In this document: positions 1 to 9,257 of the stretch, piece after piece
Layout of the letters: the number at the start of each line of letters is the position of its first letter
Position numbering within the stretch: position 1 is the stretch's first letter
Origin: Candidatus Obscuribacterales bacterium
GTDB taxonomy: Bacteria > Cyanobacteriota > Vampirovibrionia > Obscuribacterales > Obscuribacteraceae
Assembly: GCA_020634035.1 (NCBI GenBank)
Contig: JACKCM010000002.1
Span: forward strand, 434,001 to 498,000
Reading direction: 5' to 3'
DNA: 64,000 nucleotides
Position numbers and translations under genes: made by a program
Notes under the pieces: generated by a model
Seen by the model: the letters and a program-made list of their open reading frames with translations, nothing else
What the model was told of the DNA's origin: nothing
Database searches by the model: none

Positions 1-965
1 TTCAGTCCGGTATCAGACCTGGTCGATTCGTCTTTGCTCGATGCGACCACAGTAGATACCGCTTCCGGTGTCAGCTCCTGGTCGTCTGTTGCCGCTTCGC
101 CATAGGCGATTTTCTTGAGCGCCTGTTCGAGCTCTTCCATGGACTGAAATCTATCTTCCGGCGACTTCATCAGACACTTCGCCACCAGAGATTCAATCTC
201 TTCGTTATAGATTTTGTCGGGATTCGCGTCTTTTAATTTTGGTGCCCTGGTCTTGATCTGCATGTTCAGAGTCTCGACCATGCTCTCGCCTTTAAAGGGC
301 GGCTTGCCTGCAAGGGTAAAGAACATCAGGCAGCCCAGAGAGTAGATATCGCTTCTGGCATCCACGTTTTCGTTCTTCGCTTGTTCCGGGCTTATATAAG
401 CCGGGGTTCCTACAATGAACCCGGAGCGGGTGATGGAATCATCATCGATGTCAGAGATCTTGGCTATGCCGAAGTCGAAGACTTTTACCCTCGGAGACTC
501 GTCTTCGAGGTTCTCGATCAAAACGTTTTGAGGCTTCAGATCTCTGTGCAGAATCTTTCTTCCATGGGCATAGGCAAGGGCGTTAGCAAGTTGAAGAAAG
601 ATGAGAACCGCTTTTCTCTGGGACAGAGGTCCGGATTCCTGAACTATTTCAAATAGCTCTCTGCCGTTCACAAGCTCCATGGCAAGAACCGGGACATTGT
701 CACCGGTTATGATAAAGTCGTAGACATCTATGATATTCGAGTGTTTCAGCTGACAGATCGCTTTTGCTTCTCTATGCAGCCGAACTAGATGTTCATCTTT
801 CAGTTTGTCAGGCTTCAAGACTTTGAGAGCAAGCTCACGCTTAAGGACAAGATCCTTTGCGACATAGACTGTACTAATTCCACCAGAGCCGATTTTGCGC
901 TCCAGTTTATACCGGTTTTCGATAATCGGTAGCTTGTCGAAATCGAAGGTGTCGCTGCCCGGCAT
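1..965 (-). CDS. Ser/Thr protein kinase, C-terminus cut by window edge
   Basis: The gene starts at the ATG at 965-963 and stays open to base 1, so about 321 residues are visible and the C-terminus is missing. It opens directly into a Hanks-type kinase domain: a glycine-rich loop (GSGGIS), the ATP-binding lysine in LALKVLK, the catalytic HRDLKPQN and the metal-binding DFGIAK followed by an SPEQ activation-segment end. All key residues are present, so it should be active. After the kinase domain (roughly residues 18-275) comes a Ser/Thr/Glu-rich linker that runs off the window. It lies 2 nt downstream of the thermonuclease-like gene on the same strand and is probably the distal gene of that operon. 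Unlike the three kinases upstream it has almost no N-terminal extension. Confidence 0.9.
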   Translation of the reverse strand, partial: MPGSDTFDFDKLPIIENRYKLERKIGSGGISTVYVAKDLVLKRELALKVLKPDKLKDEHLVRLHREAKAICQLKHSNIIDVYDFIITGDNVPVLAMELVNGRELFEIVQESGPLSQRKAVLIFLQLANALAYAHGRKILHRDLKPQNVLIENLEDESPRVKVFDFGIAKISDIDDDSITRSGFIVGTPAYISPEQAKNENVDARSDIYSLGCLMFFTLAGKPPFKGESMVETLNMQIKTRAPKLKDANPDKIYNEEIESLVAKCLMKSPEDRFQSMEELEQALKKIAYGEAATDDQELTPEAVSTVVASSKDESTRSDTGL

Positions 966-967
966 AG

Positions 968-2041
968 CTAGGCGCCGGAGCCTGCGCTGCCGCCTGGGGC
1001 GATTCCGCTTATGGTCTCGAAGCTGTCATAGAGGGGATCTTCGAAGCTCTTTATCTCTATGCCTCTTTTATTGAAAACGAAAGATGGCTTTTCGTAGAAC
1101 ACCACACGCAGTGGCGATATCGAAATACGCCCGGCTCCGGTTATGACTTCCTCAAGCTTATAGACAGGTATGGCATAGCGCGGACCGAAGCTGACCATGT
1201 CGTCAATATAAGAGAAAGTCACCGGCGGTTGGGACTTCAAGAACTTCGGCAGAGTCGTCTTTGGATCTATCTCACCAATTTCGATACCACGCAGCCAGCG
1301 ACTGGCTCTGCGAAAGACCTTGGGAAAAATTACCGGACCACGGTCTTTCTCCCTGTCAAACTTTCTGTCACTGTAGTTGAACTTGAGCTTGAGCTGCGAC
1401 TTTCGGATCTCGTTCGAAGTGTATTTCCAGAGACCCCGTTTATATCGAGCCGCCTGGCGCGATATATAAGCCAGGTACTCAAGCTCTTCGAGCTGCATCG
1501 TAGAATAAAATGTTGGGTAGGCAAGCCCGTTTGCAAGCAGCCACTCGTTGATATTAAGATCGAACTTGTCGCTGTCTTCTTCGACGGTGAAAGCATAGCC
1601 GATTGCCCTGCCGAATTCGTCGAAGAGGTCGCTTGGTTTATCTATGTAAGACCAGATCTCGCAATCTATTTTCTTGCCGGCGCCACCGAGCGCCGAGAGC
1701 AAGTCGGCTGTGGCGGTCTTGCCGAAGTACTGGCGATAATGAAGGGTGAGGGCGTCGGAGCCTTCGAACTCGACAGGATAGTGAAGCTCCGGGGCGTCGA
1801 CCCCCTGTAACCTGATGTCGACTATACGCTTGTCAGAGATAAGAGGACGCTTTTCGTTGTCGACCAGACAATAGGCTTCTTCAAAGACATCGGTACGCTT
1901 GAGCTTGCCGTTACTGTGGGGGACACCGTAGAAAAAGCCACCGTCGGTAATATCCAGCTTTATTGTGTCGGCATCGCTGGTGCCTTCCGGCCAGAAGCGG
2001 CTGGTGTTGATAGTTCCTGCGATTACCACCAGATATCTCAT
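968..2041 (-). CDS. thermonuclease-like (SNase-fold) protein
   Basis: The 357-residue protein has a staphylococcal-nuclease-like core in residues about 20-210. The catalytic set of that family can be read: the metal Asp region SDADTIKL (D25), then RLQGVDAPE (R77, D82, E85, matching SNase R35, D40, E43) and EFGRAIGYA (R145, matching R87). It is therefore probably a calcium-dependent nuclease rather than a dead homologue. There is no obvious signal peptide, which is unusual because many SNases are exported. The C-terminal 150 residues are not recognised and end in a Gly/Ser/Ala tail. Its ATG overlaps the stop of the upstream kinase gene by 4 nt (ATGA), so it is probably translationally coupled to it, and a kinase follows 2 nt downstream. 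Confidence 0.8.
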   Translation of the reverse strand: MRYLVVIAGTINTSRFWPEGTSDADTIKLDITDGGFFYGVPHSNGKLKRTDVFEEAYCLVDNEKRPLISDKRIVDIRLQGVDAPELHYPVEFEGSDALTLHYRQYFGKTATADLLSALGGAGKKIDCEIWSYIDKPSDLFDEFGRAIGYAFTVEEDSDKFDLNINEWLLANGLAYPTFYSTMQLEELEYLAYISRQAARYKRGLWKYTSNEIRKSQLKLKFNYSDRKFDREKDRGPVIFPKVFRRASRWLRGIEIGEIDPKTTLPKFLKSQPPVTFSYIDDMVSFGPRYAIPVYKLEEVITGAGRISISPLRVVFYEKPSFVFNKRGIEIKSFEDPLYDSFETISGIAPGGSAGSGA

Positions 2042-4428
2042 TGCTTCCCTCCCTGTCCGGAGAAACTCTCAGGCATGTGATCGCCCATGTTAATGTCGGT
2101 TCCAGCTAAGCCCAGCAGGCTTTTCAAATGATCCAAATTCAATCCGTCTCCTAATCCTATTGTCTTCATCAACCCCTCACCAAACTCCGTCAGCCCCGTT
2201 TTGAAGGCGGCGTAAGAGAACAATCTATTCGGGTCGGTGAAGTGATCACCTAGAGAGTTTACGGATTTGTTCTTGCTGAAGTTGTTGATGTCGTTATAAT
2301 CCGCCAACGCCGATGGCCAGTTTCCGAGATGCTCGTTTATGAGAGCGCGTATCAGTCTTGCCTGGACATCGATAAGGTTCCTATAGTCAGGATGTGATGC
2401 AATAAATTTGTTCAGCAGATCGATGGCGTCCTTATATCTGCCTGCTTGGCACAGTTTGTTCACTCCCCGGGTCAGGACATCTCTATCTCTGTGATTGTCC
2501 GTATTGGTCGTTAAGTATTCGATGATTATCGCTTTGGCTTCATCCAGACGATTCAAGTCCAACAGAATCATCGCTTTTTCTCTGAGCGCATCTTGTCGAT
2601 GAGGCGAGTCGATTTTTGCTGCTCTTGTGGCATAATCTAAAGCTCGCTCTAGATTCTTTCTCTGTTTTTCAACTTGAGCCATCTCAATTAAGTAAAATGC
2701 TACTTGCCGAGGATCTTTTACTTGAGCCAGACCCTCTTCCAGTAACTTAGCTGCAGCATCAAACTGTTTTAGCTCTTGTAGTTTTCTTGCTAATTCGTGG
2801 ACTAAATCTTCCTCATAGCCGGACATTCTCGCCTGCCACAAGAACAACTCTGCACTCACCCCGGGGAATGCTTTTTCTACGGTAAGTCCTATACCCCCTA
2901 GGATCGGCCCTACGCGCTGGGGAGCGAAACAAACCGGAATCACCATCAGTAGAGTCATGATTGCCACATATCTAACAGCGATGGATTTTAGAGAAGCCGG
3001 ATGACTGCCTCTAAAAAATAACCAGCCCAGCGCCGCAGATATAAGAAATGGCACCATAATGAAATGCAGCAACATTCCTCCAGCTATAATCTGCTGGCAA
3101 AATAGTGGATCGCCATTGTTAGTCAGTAGGTATATAAAGAACATAGGTAAAATGCCAGCACCGGCGAGAGCCGCGGTGATCGCCAAAATGAAGTGCCACC
3201 AGTTGCTTCTGCTGTTCTGTCCAGAGGTGATTGATTTGAATTTCTCGTTTGCCACCGCATATAGAGCATAGACGCCTGGTGAGAAGATTAGCAGAGCCAG
3301 TCCATTCAGCAGTCTCCCACCTACCTTGTCACCGAACATTGAAATCAAAGCAAATAGTGAATAGCAGAAAACTCCGAGCAACACCGGAAGAATAATCAGC
3401 ATCTGTCTTTTGGTAAGAGTGGGCTTGGCTTTGGAGCGAACCGTATAGTTTTGAATCGGTTTGCCTTCTTTGATCTTTTCCAGGTCCTCTTTCAGCGCCT
3501 CGACAGAGCCATAGCGATCATCCATCTCTTTTGCCAGGCACTTAAGCGTGACTGTCTCTAGCTGCTTCTTCTGTTTTGAGTCGAGATGCTCTCTAGAAAA
3601 CCCTTCTACATCGTCGTTTATATGCTTGACCACAAGCTGTATCGGATTAGATCCGGCAAACGGCGGATTGCCTGTAATCGTCTCGTACAGGGTGCATCCC
3701 AGCGAATAAATGTCAGATTGCTCCCGCAATAGCAGCCCAAGGCATTGCTCCGGGCTCATGTACTGCGGGCTGCCGAAGACCTCTCCGGTCTGGGTCAGGT
3801 CATGGGTCTCCCGCACCGAAGCGTCCATTACCCGGGCGATACCGAAATCGACTATCTTCACCAGGTCTTTGCCGCTATCTGATTTGGTGAGGATAATATT
3901 GGTCGGCTTCACATCTCGATGGATGACACCAGCCTTATGGGCATGGGCGAGTCCGTCGCAGATCTGAATAAAAATATCGAGCAAGCGCTCGGTGCCAAGC
4001 TTCTCTTTTTTCTCTATGACCTCTGCCAGGCTCGGACCTTCCAGATAGTCCATGACCAGGTAGGACTCACCTGCTGAGGTGGTGCCGTGGTTATAGATAG
4101 AGATGAGATTAGGGTGAGATAGAGCAGCGGCGGCTTCCGCCTCTTTTTCAAAGCGTTTCAGGGCGGTGGCGTCGTTGGCCAGGTCCTGTTTCAGTACTTT
4201 TATCGCCAGAAGCTTATCTAGAGTAAGGTCCCGGACTTTGAACACCCGACCCATGCCGCCTGCGCCAAGCTCTTCGATCACTTCGAAGCGCTCATCTAAT
4301 TTGGGGAAGTCAGACTGCTTTTTCTCTTCCGCTTCAGACTCAGGCTCTCCTGTGACAGATTCAGCCGGGCTCTTTTTGAGAACCGGCTCCTTATCTTTCT
4401 CTAGCTCTTTTTCAGAAGAATTGGACAT
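2038..4428 (-). CDS. membrane Ser/Thr kinase with TPR-like tail (kinase 1 of tandem triplet)
   Basis: The 796-residue protein has an acidic/lysine-rich N-terminus (1-45) and a Hanks-type kinase domain (about 47-315) with glycine loop GAGGMGRV (55-62), ATP-binding K77, HRDVKPTN (160-167), DFG (184-186) and MSPEQ. A membrane region follows at about 345-525 with several hydrophobic helices, then an alpha-helical TPR-like tail (about 540-760). The kinase domain should be cytoplasmic. The tail has no export signal of its own, and its side depends on the number of membrane helices. It shares its architecture with the next two genes upstream but is clearly the most diverged of the three. It overlaps the thermonuclease-like gene by 4 nt. 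The start is the only ATG before the kinase domain that keeps the charged leader seen in its paralogues. Confidence 0.92.
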   Translation of the reverse strand: MSNSSEKELEKDKEPVLKKSPAESVTGEPESEAEEKKQSDFPKLDERFEVIEELGAGGMGRVFKVRDLTLDKLLAIKVLKQDLANDATALKRFEKEAEAAAALSHPNLISIYNHGTTSAGESYLVMDYLEGPSLAEVIEKKEKLGTERLLDIFIQICDGLAHAHKAGVIHRDVKPTNIILTKSDSGKDLVKIVDFGIARVMDASVRETHDLTQTGEVFGSPQYMSPEQCLGLLLREQSDIYSLGCTLYETITGNPPFAGSNPIQLVVKHINDDVEGFSREHLDSKQKKQLETVTLKCLAKEMDDRYGSVEALKEDLEKIKEGKPIQNYTVRSKAKPTLTKRQMLIILPVLLGVFCYSLFALISMFGDKVGGRLLNGLALLIFSPGVYALYAVANEKFKSITSGQNSRSNWWHFILAITAALAGAGILPMFFIYLLTNNGDPLFCQQIIAGGMLLHFIMVPFLISAALGWLFFRGSHPASLKSIAVRYVAIMTLLMVIPVCFAPQRVGPILGGIGLTVEKAFPGVSAELFLWQARMSGYEEDLVHELARKLQELKQFDAAAKLLEEGLAQVKDPRQVAFYLIEMAQVEKQRKNLERALDYATRAAKIDSPHRQDALREKAMILLDLNRLDEAKAIIIEYLTTNTDNHRDRDVLTRGVNKLCQAGRYKDAIDLLNKFIASHPDYRNLIDVQARLIRALINEHLGNWPSALADYNDINNFSKNKSVNSLGDHFTDPNRLFSYAAFKTGLTEFGEGLMKTIGLGDGLNLDHLKSLLGLAGTDINMGDHMPESFSGQGGKQ

Positions 4429-4447
4429 CTGGTTAGCATGACTAAGC

Positions 4448-4465
4448 TACCAGATAGTTATTCCC
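4448..4465 (-). promoter_or_regulatory. conserved motif upstream of kinase 1
   Basis: On the minus strand this reads as GGGGAATAACTATCTGGTA, about 20-37 nt before the kinase 1 start. Nearly the same string lies 32-49 nt before the start of kinase 3 (9227-9244), but not before kinase 2, which begins 2 nt after kinase 3 ends. That distribution fits a shared promoter or operator element, or a remnant of the duplication. No factor is assigned. Confidence 0.35.
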
Positions 4466-4486
4466 CTTAAATAATAAAGAGTCTTT

Positions 4487-6856
4487 CTATTTATTAGACT
4501 CTGAGGAAGGAGATATCGGCGGGACCGATAGAGGCGGAGCTTCCCAGCGCAGAGCCGGTTGATTTCCTCTAATGCCCAGAATTTTAGCCAGGTCATTCAT
4601 CTCTACTTTTCTGATTCCAGAATTGAGAGCACCGATTAATTTGTCATAGTCCTCCATCTTGCCCAGCCTTTTTAAGGCATAGGCTGTGGACAGATAGTTC
4701 TCGTAGTATTTTGCAGCATAATTGTAATCGAAGCGCTTCCAATCAAGGCTTTTCGATACTTTTTCGAATTCCTGGCTTGCTTTTTGCGTAAGACCTGCTT
4801 CTTCTTCCAGAATGCCGCGCAACACGCGATTCTTACCGTTGTCGTCATCGATACGACCTTCATCGAGCATCATATCCAACAGACCAAGCGCCTTAGCCAT
4901 CTGACCCTGGCGAGCATAAATAGTCGCTTCCAGTCTTATCCCGGTAGAATCAAGAGGGTGCTTTATCTGGAACTTCTTGAGCTCGGTAAGGGCCTGATTC
5001 AGCTTTCCAAGCTCCATTAGATATTCTGTTCTGTCACGGTAGTCGTAAGAGGGAGCCTCCTCATCGTAAAGCGACGTCTTGTTAAGCGTCTCAAGCGCTT
5101 CTTCATATTGCCCCTTCCCTGCATAGAATCTTGCCAGGTTTCTCAAGCATGTTGATTTATCGCCATTGTCTTTTGCTAATCCAAGAGCCTCTGTCATGCT
5201 TTTGATTGCACCGTCAAAGTCATCACAGCGAAATCTTTTATGCGCCAGGTTGCACAAGAGATCGTATTTGTCTCTAGATAGAGCGACCGCCCATTCCTGG
5301 GCTTGCGCCGAGAACTGGGGAAAGCAGTCACCGGTATAATCTGCTATCGATTTAGGAATACCTGCCACCGTATCTGGTATGACAGCAATGGCAAGGGAGA
5401 AAGTAGTAACCAGGATGAGAAGAAGCCTTGAAAGGATATATCCGAATTTTGCCGATCGTGCCTTGAATATGCAAAGACCGATTGTTGATGCGGCCAGAAT
5501 AGTGATAAAAGGAATATGGGCAATGTAGGCGCAGGCCAGAACCCGCTCTACCATAATCGGTTTCAGATATCCATAAAAAACATTACTCAACATCGAAGGA
5601 CCGGCACAAAGTCCTGCCAGCCCGGTGGAAAAGGACATCAGCATCAGCCACCATTGACGTGCGCTGTCTTTGCCCTCTTTGATAGATTTGAGTCTTTCCC
5701 AGCCTGTTGCAATCAAAAAGATAAATCCTGGACCGAATAACAGAATCATCAAAAGCATGCTAACTCTGCTACTAAGATCTCCTGGCATAATTGAGCTGGA
5801 GACTTGATATCCGTATACGATGGCGCCTATCGCCAGGGCGAAAAAGACCAGCATCTGCCTTTTGGTAAGCGTCGGCTTGGCGCGGTTGGCGAGGACATAC
5901 TTTGGAATGGGCTTGCCTTCTTTTACTTTTTCCAGGTCTTCTTTTAAGGCTGTGACTGTGGCATAGCGATCATCCATCTCTTTGGAGAGACATTTGAGTG
6001 TTATGGTCTCTAGCTGTTTGAGCGCTTTGGATCGTTTTGTGTCTTTGTCGAAGCCGGAGACATTTTCGTTGATGTGCTTGACCACAAGCTGTATTGGATT
6101 CGCTCCTGCGAAGGGTGGACTGCCGGTAATCGCTTCGTAGAGGGTGCTGCCTAGAGAATAGATATCGGAGTGCTGGGTGAGCATCAGGCCGAGGCATTGC
6201 TCGGGGCTCATGTAGTGCGGGCTGCCGAAGACCTCTCCTGTTTGGGTCAGATTATGGGTCTCTCTATTCGAGGCTTCGATGACGCGGGCGATGCCGAAGT
6301 CGACGATTTTAACCAGGTCTTTGCCGTCGGCAGACTTTGTGATGATGATGTTGCTTGGTTTGATGTCTCTGTGGATGACACCATTCTCGTGGGCGTGTGC
6401 CAGGGCTTCGCAAATCTGGATGAAAATATCGAGCAGTCTATCGGCGTTAGCTGCGAAGTCGGTGCCTTTTTCAATGAGCTCTGCCAGGCTCGGACCTTTA
6501 AGATAATCCATGACCAGATAGGGCTCGCCATTATCTGTGGTGCCATGTTTATAGATAGAAATCAGGTTCGCATGAGACAGAGCAGCGGCTGCGTCAATTT
6601 CTTGATTGAAGCGTTTGAGGGCGCTTGCGTCTTTCGATAAGTCCTGCTGCAGAATCTTTATCGCGAACTCTTTGTCGAGTGCCAGATCCCGCACCCGATA
6701 GACACGACCCATGCCGCCCTCGCCGAGCTTTTCGATTAGTTCGTAACCATAAGGAAGTTCCGGGACAAGCTCAATTTCTCCGGCTTCGTCTGTCGAACTT
6801 TCTTTTAGTTCGATCTTCTGCTCTTTTAGCTTCTCTTTCTCTGAATGATGCTCCAA
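4487..6856 (-). CDS. membrane Ser/Thr kinase with TPR-like tail (kinase 2 of tandem triplet)
   Basis: The 789-residue protein has a charged leader, a Hanks-type kinase domain (about 37-310; glycine loop GEGGMGRV at 45-52, ATP-binding K67, HRDIKPSN from 152, DFG at 186-188, MSPEQ), a membrane region (about 335-515) and a helical TPR-like tail (about 530-745) ending in a Pro/Ser-rich stretch. The kinase domain is almost identical, in DNA as well as protein, to that of the gene directly upstream, while the membrane and tail regions differ strongly. It starts only 2 nt after the upstream kinase stops, so the two are co-transcribed. It probably phosphorylates cellular proteins in response to something sensed by its divergent membrane/TPR part; substrates are unknown. 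Confidence 0.92.
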   Translation of the reverse strand: MEHHSEKEKLKEQKIELKESSTDEAGEIELVPELPYGYELIEKLGEGGMGRVYRVRDLALDKEFAIKILQQDLSKDASALKRFNQEIDAAAALSHANLISIYKHGTTDNGEPYLVMDYLKGPSLAELIEKGTDFAANADRLLDIFIQICEALAHAHENGVIHRDIKPSNIIITKSADGKDLVKIVDFGIARVIEASNRETHNLTQTGEVFGSPHYMSPEQCLGLMLTQHSDIYSLGSTLYEAITGSPPFAGANPIQLVVKHINENVSGFDKDTKRSKALKQLETITLKCLSKEMDDRYATVTALKEDLEKVKEGKPIPKYVLANRAKPTLTKRQMLVFFALAIGAIVYGYQVSSSIMPGDLSSRVSMLLMILLFGPGFIFLIATGWERLKSIKEGKDSARQWWLMLMSFSTGLAGLCAGPSMLSNVFYGYLKPIMVERVLACAYIAHIPFITILAASTIGLCIFKARSAKFGYILSRLLLILVTTFSLAIAVIPDTVAGIPKSIADYTGDCFPQFSAQAQEWAVALSRDKYDLLCNLAHKRFRCDDFDGAIKSMTEALGLAKDNGDKSTCLRNLARFYAGKGQYEEALETLNKTSLYDEEAPSYDYRDRTEYLMELGKLNQALTELKKFQIKHPLDSTGIRLEATIYARQGQMAKALGLLDMMLDEGRIDDDNGKNRVLRGILEEEAGLTQKASQEFEKVSKSLDWKRFDYNYAAKYYENYLSTAYALKRLGKMEDYDKLIGALNSGIRKVEMNDLAKILGIRGNQPALRWEAPPLSVPPISPSSESNK

Positions 6857-6858
6857 AG

Positions 6859-9195
6859 TTATTTTGCCTCGGATAGCGGCGAGTCATCTATTTTAAGCTG
6901 CACCGCATCGTCTACTAGTCCCAGAACATTTTTTAGGTCGGTTAAGGAAGCAATTTTTTCGGTTTTCTTGAACTTATTCTCTAGAGCGGAATATTCTTTT
7001 CCCTCTCCTAGCCGCTTCATAGCGTAGGCTATCCTCAAAAATGAATTCTTGTCCAGATTTCCAGGACTTTCGCGCCAAAGAGAACCATATACAATAGATT
7101 TGTAGTCCAGTCGAGCTTTTTCTAGGTTGCCGGTTTGCTCCTCTAGAATTGCTCTTAGTAGTACCGCTTCTCCCGGATAAAGATCATTGGCTACAACAAT
7201 ATCTAGATTTTTCTTCGCGCTGTTGTATTTACCCTCCGAACACAGAATGAGTACTTCTCTCATATCTAACTGAGCTTTGTTGTGAAGGGGATTATATCTC
7301 ACATCTAGTCTGTAGTTTTTTAAAGCATCCCGTGCTTCAGTCAGTTTTCCTAGACCATGGAGACAACGAGCTTTTTCCATAAGATAACTTTCGGCATCAT
7401 GATCCGATAGTGTTTCTAAGTCGACTTGAATTAAATATGCAAGCGCCTTTTTATAATTGCCGAGGTCAGAATTGAAGGTCGCTAATGTAAGAAAGTAATC
7501 AAATCGATTCCCTGCGAATACCTTACTATTCAGTGCTAGTTCCAGAGTGTTTATTGCACGGACGTAGTCTCCTTTGGCAGCCATGGTTTTGGCAGAATCG
7601 ACTATGAAATCTGGTTTGAATTCAGCGTGGTTTCTATGACCTAAGTGGCGCTCACCTGTGATGGCATCATTTATTTGACTCGCAAACAGGGATGTCAATT
7701 TTGGGTTTACAGCATTTATGAACCATAGCACTCCGAACATTGTCAAAATGAGTCTGGCTGATATATAAAGAACGCTTGCTCTTCGCGCCTTGAACAGAAA
7801 GTAACAGATACCCGAAGAAACTAGGGAGAGCAGAAGCGGAATATGTAAGACGGATGTGTACATCGAGAAATGCCGGTAGGAAGAAGGAAAATCGTATACT
7901 CCACCAAATAAAATCATCCCAGCTAGGAAAGGTGCATTGCAAAGACCGGCAAAACCAGCCGATAGAGCCATGATCATCAGCCACCATTGGCGGGCACCGT
8001 TATTGTCGGCGCGAATAGATCGATATTTGGATAGACCGCTTCGTATTAGGAACAGGAAACCCGGACCGAAAATTACCAACATAAACAGGTAGATAATACT
8101 TTGCGACTCATTATGTAACCAGGATGAATAGTAGCCGACAAGGAAAAGCAGACCAACTGCCAAAGCAGAAAAAGCAAAGGCTTGGCCTCTTGTAATTGTC
8201 GCTTTTGCGCGGTTGGCCAGGACATATTTGGGGATAGGCTTGCCTTCTTTTACTTTTTCCAGGTCTTCTTTTAAGGCTGTGACCGAGGCATAGCGATCGT
8301 CCATCTCTTTGGAGAGACATTTGAGTGTTATGGTCTCTAGCTGTTTGAGCGCTTTGGAGCGCTTTAGGTCTTTGTCGAAGCCGGAGACATTCTCGTTGAT
8401 GTGCTTGACCACAAGCTGTATTGGATTCGCTCCGGCGAATGGCGGACTGCCGGTTATCGCTTCGTAGAGAGTGCAGCCCAGAGAATAGATATCGGAGTGC
8501 TGGGTGAGCATCAGGCCGAGGCATTGCTCGGGGCTCATGTAGTGCGGGCTGCCGAAGACCTCTCCTGTCTGGGTCAGATTATGGGTCTCTCTATTAGAGG
8601 CCTCTATGACGCGGGCGATGCCGAAGTCGACTATTTTAACCAGGTCTTTGCCGTCGGCAGACTTTGTGATGATGATGTTGCTTGGTTTGATGTCTCTATG
8701 GATGACACCATTTTCGTGGGCGTGGGCCAGGGCTTCGCATATCTGAATGAAGATATCGAGCAGTCTATCGGCGTTACCTGCGAAGTCGGTGCCCTTTTCT
8801 ATCAGTTCTGCCAGACTCGGACCATCGACAAAGTCCATGACGAGATAAGGCTCGCCATTATCTGTGGTGCCGTGTTTATAGATAGAAATCAGGTTCGCAT
8901 GAGACAGAGCAGCGGCTGCGTCAATTTCTTGATTGAAGCGTTTGAGGGCGCTTGCGTCTTTCGATAAGTCCTGCTGCAGAATCTTTATCGCGAATTCTTT
9001 GTCGAGTGAAAGATCTCGCACCCGATAGACACGACCCATGCCGCCTTCGCCGAGTTTTTCGATAAGTTCGTAACCATCAGGAAGCTCCGGGACAAGCTCA
9101 ATGTCTTCGGCTTCGTCCATCGAACTTCGTTTCAGTTCGATCTCTTGCTCTTTGTCATGAACTTTAGCTTGTTCTTTTTCAGAGGGATTAGTCAC
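6859..9195 (-). CDS. membrane Ser/Thr kinase with TPR-like tail (kinase 3 of tandem triplet)
   Basis: The 778-residue protein has the same layout as its neighbours: charged leader, kinase domain (about 40-313) with glycine loop GEGGMGRV, AIKILQ lysine, HRDIKPSN, KIVDFG and MSPEQ, a hydrophobic region (about 335-505) and a helical repeat tail (about 520-770). All catalytic residues are intact. The first 330 residues match kinase 2 at nearly every position, whereas the tails share only general character. It lies 62 nt downstream of argH on the same strand. That gap contains a motif also found before kinase 1 and may hold a promoter, so the kinases need not depend on the arginine operon. It is the first gene of the kinase 3-kinase 2 pair. 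Confidence 0.92.
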   Translation of the reverse strand: MTNPSEKEQAKVHDKEQEIELKRSSMDEAEDIELVPELPDGYELIEKLGEGGMGRVYRVRDLSLDKEFAIKILQQDLSKDASALKRFNQEIDAAAALSHANLISIYKHGTTDNGEPYLVMDFVDGPSLAELIEKGTDFAGNADRLLDIFIQICEALAHAHENGVIHRDIKPSNIIITKSADGKDLVKIVDFGIARVIEASNRETHNLTQTGEVFGSPHYMSPEQCLGLMLTQHSDIYSLGCTLYEAITGSPPFAGANPIQLVVKHINENVSGFDKDLKRSKALKQLETITLKCLSKEMDDRYASVTALKEDLEKVKEGKPIPKYVLANRAKATITRGQAFAFSALAVGLLFLVGYYSSWLHNESQSIIYLFMLVIFGPGFLFLIRSGLSKYRSIRADNNGARQWWLMIMALSAGFAGLCNAPFLAGMILFGGVYDFPSSYRHFSMYTSVLHIPLLLSLVSSGICYFLFKARRASVLYISARLILTMFGVLWFINAVNPKLTSLFASQINDAITGERHLGHRNHAEFKPDFIVDSAKTMAAKGDYVRAINTLELALNSKVFAGNRFDYFLTLATFNSDLGNYKKALAYLIQVDLETLSDHDAESYLMEKARCLHGLGKLTEARDALKNYRLDVRYNPLHNKAQLDMREVLILCSEGKYNSAKKNLDIVVANDLYPGEAVLLRAILEEQTGNLEKARLDYKSIVYGSLWRESPGNLDKNSFLRIAYAMKRLGEGKEYSALENKFKKTEKIASLTDLKNVLGLVDDAVQLKIDDSPLSEAK

Positions 9196-9226
9196 TGATT
9201 AGTTATCTAATAAGCTTTAATAGACT

Positions 9227-9244
9227 CACCAGATAATTATTCCC
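9227..9244 (-). promoter_or_regulatory. conserved motif upstream of kinase 3
   Basis: The minus strand reads GGGAATAATTATCTGGTG in the 62-nt gap between argH and kinase 3. It matches the motif before kinase 1 (4448-4465) with about one internal change. The AATAAT core could serve as a -10 element, but no good -35 was recognised, so its role is open. Confidence 0.35.
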
Positions 9245-9257
9245 GCTCTCTAAATAT

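Noticed and set aside
1229..1810. 193-codon plus-strand frame opposite the thermonuclease-like gene
   Set aside because: It lies fully antisense to a gene with intact catalytic motifs and has no recognisable domain or ribosome site.
6170..8967. Long plus-strand frames opposite kinases 2 and 3 (156 and 188 codons) that resemble each other
   Set aside because: Their similarity simply mirrors the near-identical kinase DNA on the other strand; they carry no independent evidence of coding.
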